From Amaranthus tricolor (lineage: Eukaryota; Streptophyta; Magnoliopsida; Caryophyllales; Amaranthaceae): a stretch of DNA of 64,000 bases. The position numbers were made by a program, and so were the translations under genes. Shown here piece after piece: positions 36,950 to 47,866 of this stretch (position 1 is the stretch's first letter; every line of letters begins with the position of its first letter). Under the pieces are notes generated by a model. That model saw nothing but the letters and a program-made list of their open reading frames with translations. It was not told the DNA's origin and searched no databases. The stretch is taken from assembly GCF_026212465.1 (NCBI RefSeq), contig NC_080047.1, forward strand, positions 37,865,813-37,929,812, in the 5' to 3' direction.

Positions 36950-37135
36950 TTTTTCCGACGAAAGGTTTTCCCCGGTCTGTGGTTTTTAAGAGGGCGAGAA
37001 AAGAGAGGAGAAGGGGAATGGAGTCCGACTTCGGATGTCCATGTTCTTTTTTCGGGTTTGAATACGTGGCAATTACTGATTGGTCTCAACACGTACCCGG
37101 GAGAACACCTCATATAATTTTGACTAATTAGTAAT

Positions 37136-37677
37136 CTCAATCCTTAAACTTCGCCATCCTTTTTATTTTATCGCCAACCCCTCTAAATGAAATTACGAAT
37201 TTGCCTCTAAATTTAAAAATTTACAACTTTACCATCCCCTTAAAATTTCTTATTTATAATAATAATAATAAAAATAATAATAATATTTAAAAAAATAAAT
37301 TAAATATAATAATTAAAACAAAAATAAAAATTTAATAATAACAACAACAACAACAACAACAACAACAATAATAATAATAATAATAATCATAATAATAATA
37401 ATAACAATAATAATATAAATAAAATTAATAATAATATTTTAAAAAAAACCCAGTCGCACAAAAAACCTCAAGCCAACCGGGGTTCAGTCGCGAAAAAAAC
37501 CGCGGCTGGACCACGGTTCAGTCGCACAATTTCGTGCGATTGAACCATGGTCCAGTCGCGGTTTTTTCCGCAACTAAACCCCGGTTGGCTCGCAGTTTTT
37601 CCTGCGAATGAATATTTTTTTTAAAAAAATTATTATTAATTTTATTTATATTATTATTGTTATTATTGTTGTTGTTG

Positions 37678-37715
<38 letters not shown>

Positions 37716-38054
37716 GTGATTGTTATTATTATTATTTTTATTTTAATTATTAATTAACAACTAAATTTTAATTAATATATTATTATTATATTAAAAAATA
37801 ATTAAACATTCAAATAAATTATTTAAATTCAAAACTAATTATTATAATAACATTATCATAATGTAATAATATATTAATATAAAATTAAACTAATTATTAT
37901 ATTATTAATAATATAATAATATAATAATATATTATTTATAATTCGAAATTCAAATAAAAAAAAAAAAGACAGTCGCTGAAAAACCGCGAGCCAATCGCAC
38001 TTGATAACACAATTATCATTTTAAAAACATTAAATTTAAAGAAGAATATAAAAA

Positions 38055-38099
<45 letters not shown>

Positions 38100-38112
38100 T
38101 AATAATAATAAT

Positions 38113-38186
<74 letters not shown>

Positions 38187-38415
38187 AATTAATATAAATT
38201 TTCCAAAAAAAAAAAAATTAAAAATGAATCGCCTAGATCTGGGCGATTCATTTTTATTTTTATTAATTTTTTTCGTTTCTTTTTGAATAATTATTATTAT
38301 TTTAAATTTTATTATTGTTGCTATTATTATTATTATTACTGTTATTATTATTAATTTTATTTATATTCTTTTTGAATATAAAAAAGTTAATTATTATTAT
38401 TATTGTTGTTATTGA

Positions 38416-38458
<43 letters not shown>

Positions 38459-38581
38459 AATAAGAAATTTGTAGGGAGTTGCAAAGTTGTAATTTTTTAA
38501 AAATCAAGGGCAAATTCGAAATTTCATGGGGAGAGAGGGTGGCGATAAAATGAAAAGAGGTGGCGAAGTTTAATAACTCCC
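37136..38581. mobile_element. Foldback element C: largest member of the microsatellite-hairpin family
   Basis: Left terminus CTCAATCCTTAAACTTCGCC, right terminus GGCGAAGTTTAATAACTCCC, flanked by the 9-mer ATTAGTAAT on both sides (37127-37135, 38582-38590). The arms continue inward with matching words (TATTTTATCGCC, TGAAATTACGAATTTGCC and their complements). Inside are AAT/AAC and ATT/GTT repeat blocks and two hairpins. One is GC-rich at about 37448-37615, with AGTCGCG, CCGCGGCTGGACCACGGTTC and GGTTGGCTCGCAG words that pair across a centre near 37535. The second is small at 38226-38251 (GAATCGCCTAGATCTGGGCGATTC). No transposase. It lies about 187 bp upstream of the p24 start codon. Confidence 0.7.
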
Positions 38582-38590
38582 ATTAGTAAT

Positions 38591-39359
38591 TTCTCACAAA
38601 ATTATTACAATATTGGTTATTTCATATATTCTAATGTACTAATTTAATTTTTAATATCTAAAATTATGTATAATTGAAAGTAATAAAAATTTAATATTAA
38701 CAATTTTTGCATTAAGACGAATCAAATAAAATCTCACCTGACTGTATTGTAACTTACAGATTAAAAATTAATTACAAATTAAAAATGATGAGTGAATAGT
38801 ACAATGTTTCTAATATTGCAAGTAATTTAGAACGAAAAAGTATTATTTCTATGAAAGATTTTAAGTTCGATTTTCACTTAGTTCTTTCTTTTTATTCATT
38901 TTACCATGAAATAAATAATAACTATTTTTTTTATATGTGATGGGGCAAAAAAGGCAAAAATCATTACTAACAAACAGTATTTGTTGCATTAGTTGAACAA
39001 ATTAAAAGATAAAATTAAAGATTACTTGATTTCTAGTATCTAAAAATTTTAAAAACTAGAGCGGTTAGATCCTCTAGATTGATACGTATTTTTTGTAGTG
39101 ATTACTTTAATGTTCTCACCTTAATTCTCTCTAATAATGGAATGACGAGGTTAGATAGAATATGTAAAACCTAGAGACCACAACTGCTATTAGAGACGGA
39201 CATATTAAGGTGCCTAGGTTGCCCATGCAATCCAATTAAAAAACTAAAAGCTTGCTTTAACAGGATCAAACTCATAACTTTTATGGAGAAGATATTTATT
39301 TCAGCAATAAAGACCACAGAGCCACAAGGAAATTGCTTGCAATATCAAGCAAACATAAG
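38591..39359. other. Intergenic AT-rich stretch
   Basis: No gene recognised. The words CATTAAGACGAATCAAATAA around 38710 resemble Stowaway interiors elsewhere in the window, so a decayed MITE is possible between about 38610 and 38830. Confidence 0.45.
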
Positions 39360-39459
39360 AATATTGCTCAAATAACGTCCCAACATCCCTATTATGTATA
39401 TGTTATATTTGGACGAGTGCAGACTTGAGCATATATTAAACTTTATATTGCTGAAACAT

Positions 39460-40575
39460 CATTATCATCATCATTATACCAGTGTATCCCGCTCATAAAA
39501 AACTATGATCAGGGTTCGGGGAGGGAAGAAAGACGGCAGCTCATACCCATAGAGGAGAGTGTGGTCAAAAAGCCCCTCGGCTCGAGAAAGGTCTTCAAAG
39601 AGAGAGAAACCTGCAACTTACAAATAGAATAAATAGAAAACATACAAATAACTAAAAATAAAGATAAAAGTAAAGAAGATGGTAAAGCGTGATAATTAAA
39701 GGCAATGAACAATAACAAACAATGGGTAAAAGGGACGATTTTAAGTAATCTAAGACGTGGATAAGGCGCCGCCAACTATCTCTATCCCTAGTCAGGTCTT
39801 TGGAGAGGTAAAGTTCATACATGTCACTTTTAATCTGTTACTCCCACGTTCTCCTAGGTCTTCCTCGATTTCTCTTGCCCTCTATTATGATGCATTCGAT
39901 CCTTTTTACTTGGGCGTCATGTGTCTTTCTCTGCACATGCCCAAACCATCTAAAACTGTTCTCCCGCATCTTTGCGGAGAGAGGTGCAACCCCTAACTTC
40001 TCCCTGAACTCCTGGCTTCTTATCCTATCTTTCATAGTATTACCACACATCCACCTTAGCATACACATTTCTGTTACTTCCATCCTCTGTTCGAAAACCT
40101 TCTTTATGAGCCAATATTCTGTCCCATACAACAACAGCCTAATTGCAATGCGATAAAATTTACCTTTTAATCTCCTCGAAAAATTTTTATCACAAAGCAC
40201 CCCAGTTGCTGCTCGCCGCTTAAGCCAACCCGCTTGTATACGATTAGTAACGTCTCCATCGATCTCCCATTACTCTGAATCACCGATCCCAAATATTTGA
40301 ACTTGGACGTACACGCGACAACTTCTCCCCCTATGGTCACTTTTGGCTCCTCTATCGATTTTGTCCCACTGAAATTGCATTGCAAGTATTTGTCTTCGAA
40401 CGGCTTATGCGCAACCCCTTACCCTCCAAGGCTTCCCTCCACTCTTCCAATTTACTATTAGCCTGCTCCTTTGTTTCTGTGACCAAAACTATATCATCGG
40501 CGAAAAGCATGCACCATGGTACGGTCTCCCAGATGGATTTAGAGATTTCCTCCATAATAACCGTAAAAATAAAAG
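39460..40575 (-). mobile_element. 5'-truncated RTE-type LINE inserted in the copia RT
   Basis: On the minus strand the pieces 40575-40380, 40385-40167 and 40200-39838 encode the end of a non-LTR reverse transcriptase: FADDIVLV (catalytic Asp pair), FKYLGSVIQ, then RWMCGNTMKDRIR and RWFGHVQRK. Frames are broken by shifts. The 3' end is an ATG/ATC-rich tail at about 39460-39478, usual for plant RTE elements. The 7-mer GAAACAT flanks both ends (39453-39459 and 40576-40582), a target duplication, and the copia reading resumes exactly across it. A 1.1-kb 5'-truncated copy is typical of LINE insertion. Confidence 0.8.
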
Positions 40576-42486
40576 GAAACATAAGGAATAGTTTCCCTTT
40601 CTTTTTTCTCAAATTCATTATTAGGGCATTGATCAAGATTAAACTTGTCTCCTTTAGCTATAGGGGTATCTCCTTAGTTTGTAGTATTGCATGCCATACT
40701 TTTTTAACACATTTTCGGTATAACTTTCTTGTGATAATCCATGAATACACCGAGATCGATCGAGTGTACTTTAGTACCTAATACAAAAGAGGAGTCACTA
40801 AGATCTTTCATCTCAAATTCTTTGATAAAATGCATTTAGTTTCACGCAAAAAACTCATATTGTTGCTAACAAGAAATATGTCATCAACATACAAAACCAA
40901 AAATATGCTTTTTCTTCTTCCACTAAATTTAGGGTAAATACAATCATCAAGCAAATTCATCTCAAAACCAAATGAGAGAACCACTTAATGAAACTTCAAA
41001 TACCATTAGACGAGACACCTGCTTGAGTTCATGAATGGATTTCTTAAGTTTAGAAATTATCTTCTTTGGGTCACCTACCACAAAGATTTAGGTAGCTTCA
41101 TATAAATTGTCTCATCAATATTACCATTGAAAAATATTGTCTTTATATCCATCTGATTAAACTCAAGATCAAAATGAGCTACTAATGTCATTATAATCCT
41201 CAAAGAGTCTTTCGAAAAAACTCGAGAGAAAGTTTTTGTAATCAATACCTTCCTTTTGTATAAAACACTGCACTACTAAACCGGCTTTTAATCTCTCCCC
41301 ATTATCATTTGAATCCTTTTTTGTTATAAATATCCATTATTACCAATGGATTTTATACCTTTTGGCAGTGGAATGAGATCTCAAACATATATCGTCGTCC
41401 TTCAAGGATGCATTTCCTCATTTATGGCATCAAGCCACTATTGAGAATTTACACTTTTCATAGATTGGTGAAAGTTGACCGGGTCATATTCCAATACCAT
41501 GTGTTCATACCCATCCTTTTCGGCATTTATCCACTTTAGAGAGGTAGAACTTTCATGTTCTTAAAGATATGCATTCCGGCAACACACTTTTTCTCTCTCT
41601 AGTGGATCTTCTTTGTAACACCCATGAATTTCCAAGTCTTTAAACGAAATCAAAATCGTAAAGGACAGGAAGAAATTCAGGTGTTACATAAAGAAAAGAA
41701 AAATAAAAGAAAAGAAAATATACATATGCTTTAAAGATTAACTTAAAAAGGTGAGTGGAAATTTCGACAACATCTCTATTAAAATTGAGGATATAATGCA
41801 GATCGATAAATAGAGTAATTCAACTAAACTAATCGAAGGTATCAAGCCCTCCGGAATATGTCACGACGAAATGAATCATCGCCGGCTCATCAATTCCTCA
41901 ATTCTAACACGGATCGTGGTTCCAGTGTTAACACATCGGTTTAACAGCAATAAAAGAAGTATACCTACGACCGTACATCCAAATATCATGCAGCGGAACT
42001 ATGAACCATACAAGGAGTCACATGGCTCCATACAAAAGACTTATACAACTCCAAAAAGAAAACTTTACAAGTAATGTAAAAGCTACAAAGCATTCGGCAA
42101 CTTGTATAACGATTGCTACAATCGCACTCCACTCTTTCCCCCAATGTAATACAAAAGAAGCACTTATACATGTTATGCCAAACTATGATCCTCCTACTGC
42201 TCCACATAATGACCACAACCAAATGTATCATAGCAGGAACATCATAGAGAGCCATGAACAAACAACAACAAACACATACACGTCAGTAATCAATGAACTT
42301 ATAACAAATAGAATCATAGAATAAGGGAATAGATGACGACATAGCACAACAATAATGAATCTACTCATATGTCTAAACACTTATATTTACTCATGATTTC
42401 TCTTTTAACTACTAATCTCTTGAATTATATTCAAAAGTAGTGGATCTTTGCTCTATTCATGGTATAGTGACACGGCTAAGAGCGTT

Positions 42487-42720
42487 ATCGGCCACCCGGT
42501 GCCCATGGCAAAGTATGAGCTCATACCCCCTCCAGTTGACCCTCTCGGGTCCTACCTTTGGGAAAAACTAACACACTGGGGTACCAATCCAGTGAAGAGG
42601 CCACCATATTGGGATTTGCAAGGCCCTAATGGTAACACCTCGGTCAAGGGGCAGTATCGGCCACCCGGCGCCCAATGACAAAAGTATGCTCATAACCCCC
42701 TTACAGTGATCCCGTCGGAT
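42487..42720. repeat. Direct repeat, 168-bp period, inside the solo LTR
   Basis: TATCGGCCACCCGG.GCCCA followed by CAAAGTATG and CTCATA.CCCC occurs at about 42487 and again at about 42655, with a few changes. The spacer has an imperfect third-like GACCCTCTCGGGTCCTACC / GATCCCGTCGGATCTCACC match. Confidence 0.75.
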
Positions 42721-43619
42721 CTCACCTAAGGGACTACTAAATTAACTGGACATAAATACAGCTGAGTCACACTGATTAATCAAAACCAAAGGCTCAATAA
42801 CTAGGGAATCACTTTGATACCACACACAACCATAGTGCGTTCTCTACTATTTAGGAATTTGTTCTCGTAGTCTCCTAATGCTTTGATTCTTCTTGCCTAT
42901 ACCATTATTATGACTATTCGATAACGTAGTTTACTTTCTGGCGCTCAATACGATGCATATAACCACGAAATATTGATGATACTATGAAACAATGAATTTG
43001 ATAGTTAATTACTGCGTGTACGTACCTGTAAGCGTCACTGCACGACCAAAAGTCACAAAACTCACCCAATTAAAGTTATATCTGCCTCTTATGAAATGGG
43101 AACCTATACAAGTTTGAAGTAGAACTAATAAGCCTACTTTTCTCCATTTAAGAGGGACTAAAAGCTAGAATAAGCTATCATTAACCTATTCCAAGTAACT
43201 TTCAATTGTTCTAATACGCACTTAATCGATTCACATTACTCAATCTGCACTTGTTCATAAGTTATGACATTAACTCAACAATTAATAAGCTTTCACATTC
43301 ACTACACCAACAATCACATAAGCTTTCACAACAACAAGGGGTACGTTATGACCATTTCTTTAAACCAATGAGACTCAAGTTATACCCACATCACCATGTA
43401 ATGCCACGGGCTACTAACACTTACTCATATCACAAAACATCAATAATAACTTTTAATTTGGCCATCATTATACCGCTTACAACAACTGACCGAAACAATC
43501 ATGTCGAGCATCCTTAACAACAATCACTCTAATAACTACGACTACACCACAATTAACTAACAATAATACTCAATAATATAAACAATATCCACCATCATCT
43601 TTATAAAGCAAGTGACAAT

Positions 43620-43680
43620 TTACAACCTCTTTTAGTGACTAATAATCTTTTCACAACCCCTTTTAGTGACTAATAATCTT
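43620..43680. repeat. Tandem duplication of a ~30-bp unit
   Basis: CAACC.CTTTTAGTGACTAATAATCTT occurs twice in a row (about 43622 and 43654) within the solo-LTR-like insertion. Confidence 0.75.
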
Positions 43681-46600
43681 AACCATTTATAAATACTACT
43701 ATCACCATTCACCATATAATTACATATTCAAAGCTTATACCATTCTATTCAATTCACCAAACATTTTCAACCCAAAAGTAGTACCACCATCTTCTTTTTC
43801 ATTCATGCTTCTAACCCTAATTAATAATTATACTCAAATCATCAATCAAACTCTTACCCATAACAAGATTCAATGAAAAATAATACAAAATTCAAAAATT
43901 AACTCCTAAACTTTATAAATTTCAATTGGAAACAAGAAAGAATCAAATAGGGGAAGAGGAGATGGCAAACCAAGATAAAACTAGTAAGAAGAGTGAAGAG
44001 GGGAATGAAGGTTGTGGTGGTGGTGGAAAAAGCCCATAATCGACTGGAGGGAGGGCCTAAACCGGCTGCTTGCTGGCGGCACACACTCAGCTGGTCTCTG
44101 ACGCAGCTTGTGGCTGCTGTTGGTGGGGTAGCACCCGAATGCTGCTGCCGGTGCTGCACATGATGGAGAAAAAAGCAGGTGGCTTGTGGTGGTGGTGTGC
44201 CGACAGTGGAGGAGGGAGGAGAGAAGGGAAGAGGAGAGTAGAGGGAAGGGGGAGGCGTGTCTTGAGGGAGATAGTGTGTTTACTACTTAAAACCCTACCT
44301 CCTCTTTTATTTTATTTATTTATTTATTTAGTTACTTATTTATTAACCTTCTTGAAATGCCCAACTAAAAAATCTCATTTATATGTGTTCACAAGTTCTA
44401 ATAAATAGAATAGCTTTGATTCGAACCTTTTTATTTTAGTACTTACAAATCTATTTTTAGTATAAATATGTTAATATTTAAACTCGTATATGAAAGAAAT
44501 TTATTAAAACAAATTCAAAAAAAATTAATATAATTATAAAATCTTCAAAAGTCATTAAAATATTAAATAATTACGTTATTAAATCTCAAAGTGTTACATT
44601 GTTGATGGCATAACTTCTTGTGAAGTGAAAGCTTGTTCTCTGGGAGGTTCTCCAACAACATTGTTTTAAAATGCGTCATAAGTTTTATCTGATATGGAAA
44701 TCGATTCAATACCAATAACATCTGGAGGAATATCATCTTCTTCAAAGACAATGTTCCTAATTGTATCTCATCCCCCTAAAAAAATCGACATCCTCAAGAA
44801 ATCTAGCATTAGTCGTCTCAAAAATTAATATAGATTTAGTATCATAAAACTTAAACCCCTTGACCTTTAAGAGTACCCAACAAGATAACGACTAACTATT
44901 TTGGAGTTCAATTTCTTTTCAATTGGACTGTAAGTTCGTGCCTCAGTAGGACATCCGCAAATGTGAAAATGATTTAAATTCGGCTTTTTGGTAGTCCACT
45001 ATTCATGAGGGGACTTATTATAAGTTGCTTTTTGTTGGTACTCTGTTAAGAATATAAGTTGTGGTCTTAAAGACTTCCCCCCAAAGTGACTCCAGTAAAG
45101 TAAAATGACTAATCATGCTCCTTACTATTTCCTTAAGAAGCCTAATAACCTATTTTATTTTTCAACAACACCATTCATAGTTAGAGTAATAGGCATGGTG
45201 TACTGAGGAACAATACCACATTTTAGCAAAAGGACTTGGATGTGTTCACCTGAACTATCATAGCGACCATAATATTCACCCCCTACAATCAAATTTGATG
45301 GCTTTAATCTTTTGCTAAGTTGATTTTCAACTTCAGCCTTATAATTTTTGAACACCTTTAGTGATTGAATCTTTTAATGAATGAGATATAGGTATCCATA
45401 TCTAGAATAATCGTTTATGAACATGATAAAATATTTTCCCATTCCAAGAAGGACTCGAAGATGGTGAGTGAATAAGTTTTAAGACATCCAAAGACCTATT
45501 GGCTATATATCTTATTTTATTGGTTTGTTTTCCTTTAATAATTTCAACACACATCCATGTATGTGAAAAACAAAGGTACTAAAATTTCATCAAATACAAG
45601 CCTTTCCATTCTCCTTTTGGAGATATGACCTATTCTCTTGTGCCATAATAATGTTGAATTTTCACTAGTTTTCTTTCTTTTGTTCATCGTGAAAATAATT
45701 GCAATGATTCATTATATAAAGCAATAGAGTCAATTGTAGAAACGAGAACCAACTAACTTTGAATCATGAATAAACAAAAAATTTCATTTCCAACCAAATT
45801 TGCAAAATCAGAAATTGAAATCAAATTTCGTCGACAAGACAATACAATACAATAAATATTTCACTAAGATCTAAATCTAACCAATCTTTAACAATAATCT
45901 TAAATTTTCAATTGCTTCTACTTCAACCGTCTTGCCATCTCCCATATAAATGTATTTTTCACCACCAGTTGGTTTTCGACAACTCGTACAATCTTGCAAA
46001 GACACACTAATGTTAGTTGTTGCACTAGAATCTATCCACTGTGTGTGTCTAGGAATTGAAACTAAATTAAACTCAGAAGTCGGAACAAACAAAACTAAGA
46101 AGCATACCTTTCTTAGCACACCAGGCGTGATAATTGTTGCAATGCTTCTTTCGAAGAATATGATTTCCACAAAAAAAAACCCCTTATTTTTAGCATTTGT
46201 AGATGTATCCTTTTGTTGTTTTTGAGGTTCCTTTTCCGAAGCTTCTATCTTCTTTGGCCTTTTCCTTTTAGAATTTGAAGTAAAGGCAAGATGATCACTT
46301 TCTATCTTTTCTAACTTCAACATTTCCTCTTTCTGTACATAGCGGAAGATGACCTAATTCATAGACAACATCTCTTTCTAACAGTTATAGCTCACTTTAA
46401 ACTAGTTAAAACTTGTCGAAAGAGATATCAAAACCAAATACACTCTTAAATTCTTAGAGTTTCAAATTTTAATGTTTTTGAAACATTTTCACTATGTACT
46501 CTCTGATATTACCATTACAGTTATATCTTAATGTCGTTATATCTTAATGAAACTAAAATTTTCAACATTGTACCAATTTTAGCCTTTTATTGACAAATCT

Positions 46601-46891
46601 TTTTTCAATATCTGCAAGTAAAACTGAGATGTAGTTATGTCATCAAATATTATACCCCTTGATGCTTCAAGAATAACTCTTTTAATAATCATCATAATTC
46701 ATACACATACGATTTGACCTCTTTCATCTTTTAAACTCCCTCTATTGATTAGATGTACTCGATTTAGTAATGCAAGGTTATGATCCATAACTCCAAGAAC
46801 AGTAGAAATATTTCTTTTCGTACTTTAAAATTTTGTCATTCAACAAAGAAATTGAATTGATGTTGGAAGTTATATTAGCTGAATTAGACAT

Positions 46892-47866
46892 AATTCTTAG
46901 AGATTAACAAAAATAAATGTAACTAAATGAAAAAAATTGCCACCAAAGGTGTGAGAACATTTTAATTCTTTGTAAAAAGTCATGTATAGACTTAACCCAC
47001 ACTAAAATATGGGTCTAATAACTTATAACCCTTAACTAAATGAAAATTTTTCTAGAATAGTTTAATTCTTTTTTGATCACTGTACAATAATCTCAAGTTT
47101 TGTTTAATCGTGAATAAACTCAATTTTAGGATTACTTACCCAGAAGCGTCTTCAACTGGCTACCACATTTTACATGTTGGTTTCAAAATTAGAAAAACCA
47201 AAATAAAAATTCAAAAATATTAATCAAAGATAAACAAAAAATAAAAAATAAATTACCTTATTTATTTTGTTTATTCTCTGTTTTTTCTAATGTAGTTTTA
47301 TTTTTTTAGTGCAAAGTTGTGATCATTGTTGAAAAATCAAAAATTTGGTAAATTTTTCTAGATAAATTTTAGTATTTGCACTTCAACTAAACCCAATTTT
47401 ATCTTCTTAATTTTTATTTCAAAAATTTTTAAATGAAACAGTCTCATGACGAAATCATATTTATTGAGCTGACACATGTACATTTAGTATGTTAAAGTGA
47501 TTGCTTATAATTTTAAAATGATCAATCAAAAAAATAAATTAATTATATAAATCAATCTCATAATAAAACGATTTAAATTTAAATTTGATAATTAAAATGT
47601 TGTATGATTTGAAAAAAAGAGACACTCAGCAGTAGTCAGTAGATAATAAAAGCCCCGCTGCCTACTCCTAACTTCTAACCGCCTAATAAAATTGGAATAT
47701 GGAAGTCGAAACTAGTCTTTGCTTCAATAATCAATAATGACATGAAACAGCATTTCCAATTCGTCAAACCCTCCATTAAATTAATATCAACAACTCCCAA
47801 ATCTCGCTCTCTTCTTCCTAAATATTCCACCATTTTTTGTTCCGAAGTTTATTACTGATCATAACC
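46892..47866. other. Copia 5' remnant and promoter region of the EGF-like gene
   Basis: The part nearest 46892 may be the untranslated leader of the decayed copia element, but no primer site or LTR could be identified. A phrase CAGTCTCATGACGAAATCA at 47440 and TAAAGTGATTGCTTATAATTTTAAAATGATC at 47494 resemble the 22-bp minisatellite family at 15650. The last 200 bases should contain the promoter of the gene at 47867. Confidence 0.4.

Larger units (their letters stand above)
41614..44598. mobile_element. Probable solo LTR (about 3 kb) inserted in the copia element
   Basis: Begins TGTAACACCC and ends GTGTTACA, flanked by TTCTT (41609-41613) and TTGTT (44599-44603), a 5-bp duplication with one mismatch. 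The copia protein reading breaks at one side and resumes at the other. TGTAACACCC with TG..CA ends and about 3 kb length fits a long LTR of a Ty3/gypsy element such as Tekay, left after recombination; no gag or pol is inside. A repeated block GGCCACCCGG.GCCCA occurs at 42490 and 42658. A GC-rich segment occupies 44040-44260. Confidence 0.6.
39360..46891 (-). pseudogene. Decayed Ty1/copia retrotransposon, interrupted by two later insertions
   Basis: Reading leftwards from 46891: a gag-like start (MSNSANITSNINSISLLND) at 46891, a lysine-rich and pre-protease region 46323-45877 (WIDSSATTNISVS, then EFNLVSIPR), and an integrase piece 45355-45155 (FKNYKAEVENQLSKR, GGEYYGRYD, VPQYTMP). Then come the integrase-RT junction to 44599, RT pieces 41613-40576 (YVDDI-type catalytic region near 40885; KDLSDSSFVLGTK; GDTPIAKGDKFNLDQC) and a last RT piece 39459-39365 (SLIYAQVCTRPN; GMLGRYLSN). 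Many stops and frameshifts make it non-functional. The order and words are those of plant copia pol. The LINE 39460-40575 and the insertion 41614-44598 split it. LTRs were not found; the left side ends abruptly inside pol. Confidence 0.8.

Noticed and set aside
38302..38500. ORFs on both strands made of Ile/Asn or Leu/Ile runs
   Set aside because: They are translations of ATT/AAT microsatellite inside foldback element C; no codon or composition sign of a protein.
44070..44408. 112-codon ORF in the GC-rich part of the solo LTR
   Set aside because: Low-complexity Gly/Trp/Arg composition from GGTGGTGG runs; no signal of a real protein.
47837..47866. TTG start 30 bases upstream of the EGF-like gene
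   Set aside because: Plant nuclear genes rarely start at TTG, and the ATG at 47867 has good context and directly begins a signal peptide.
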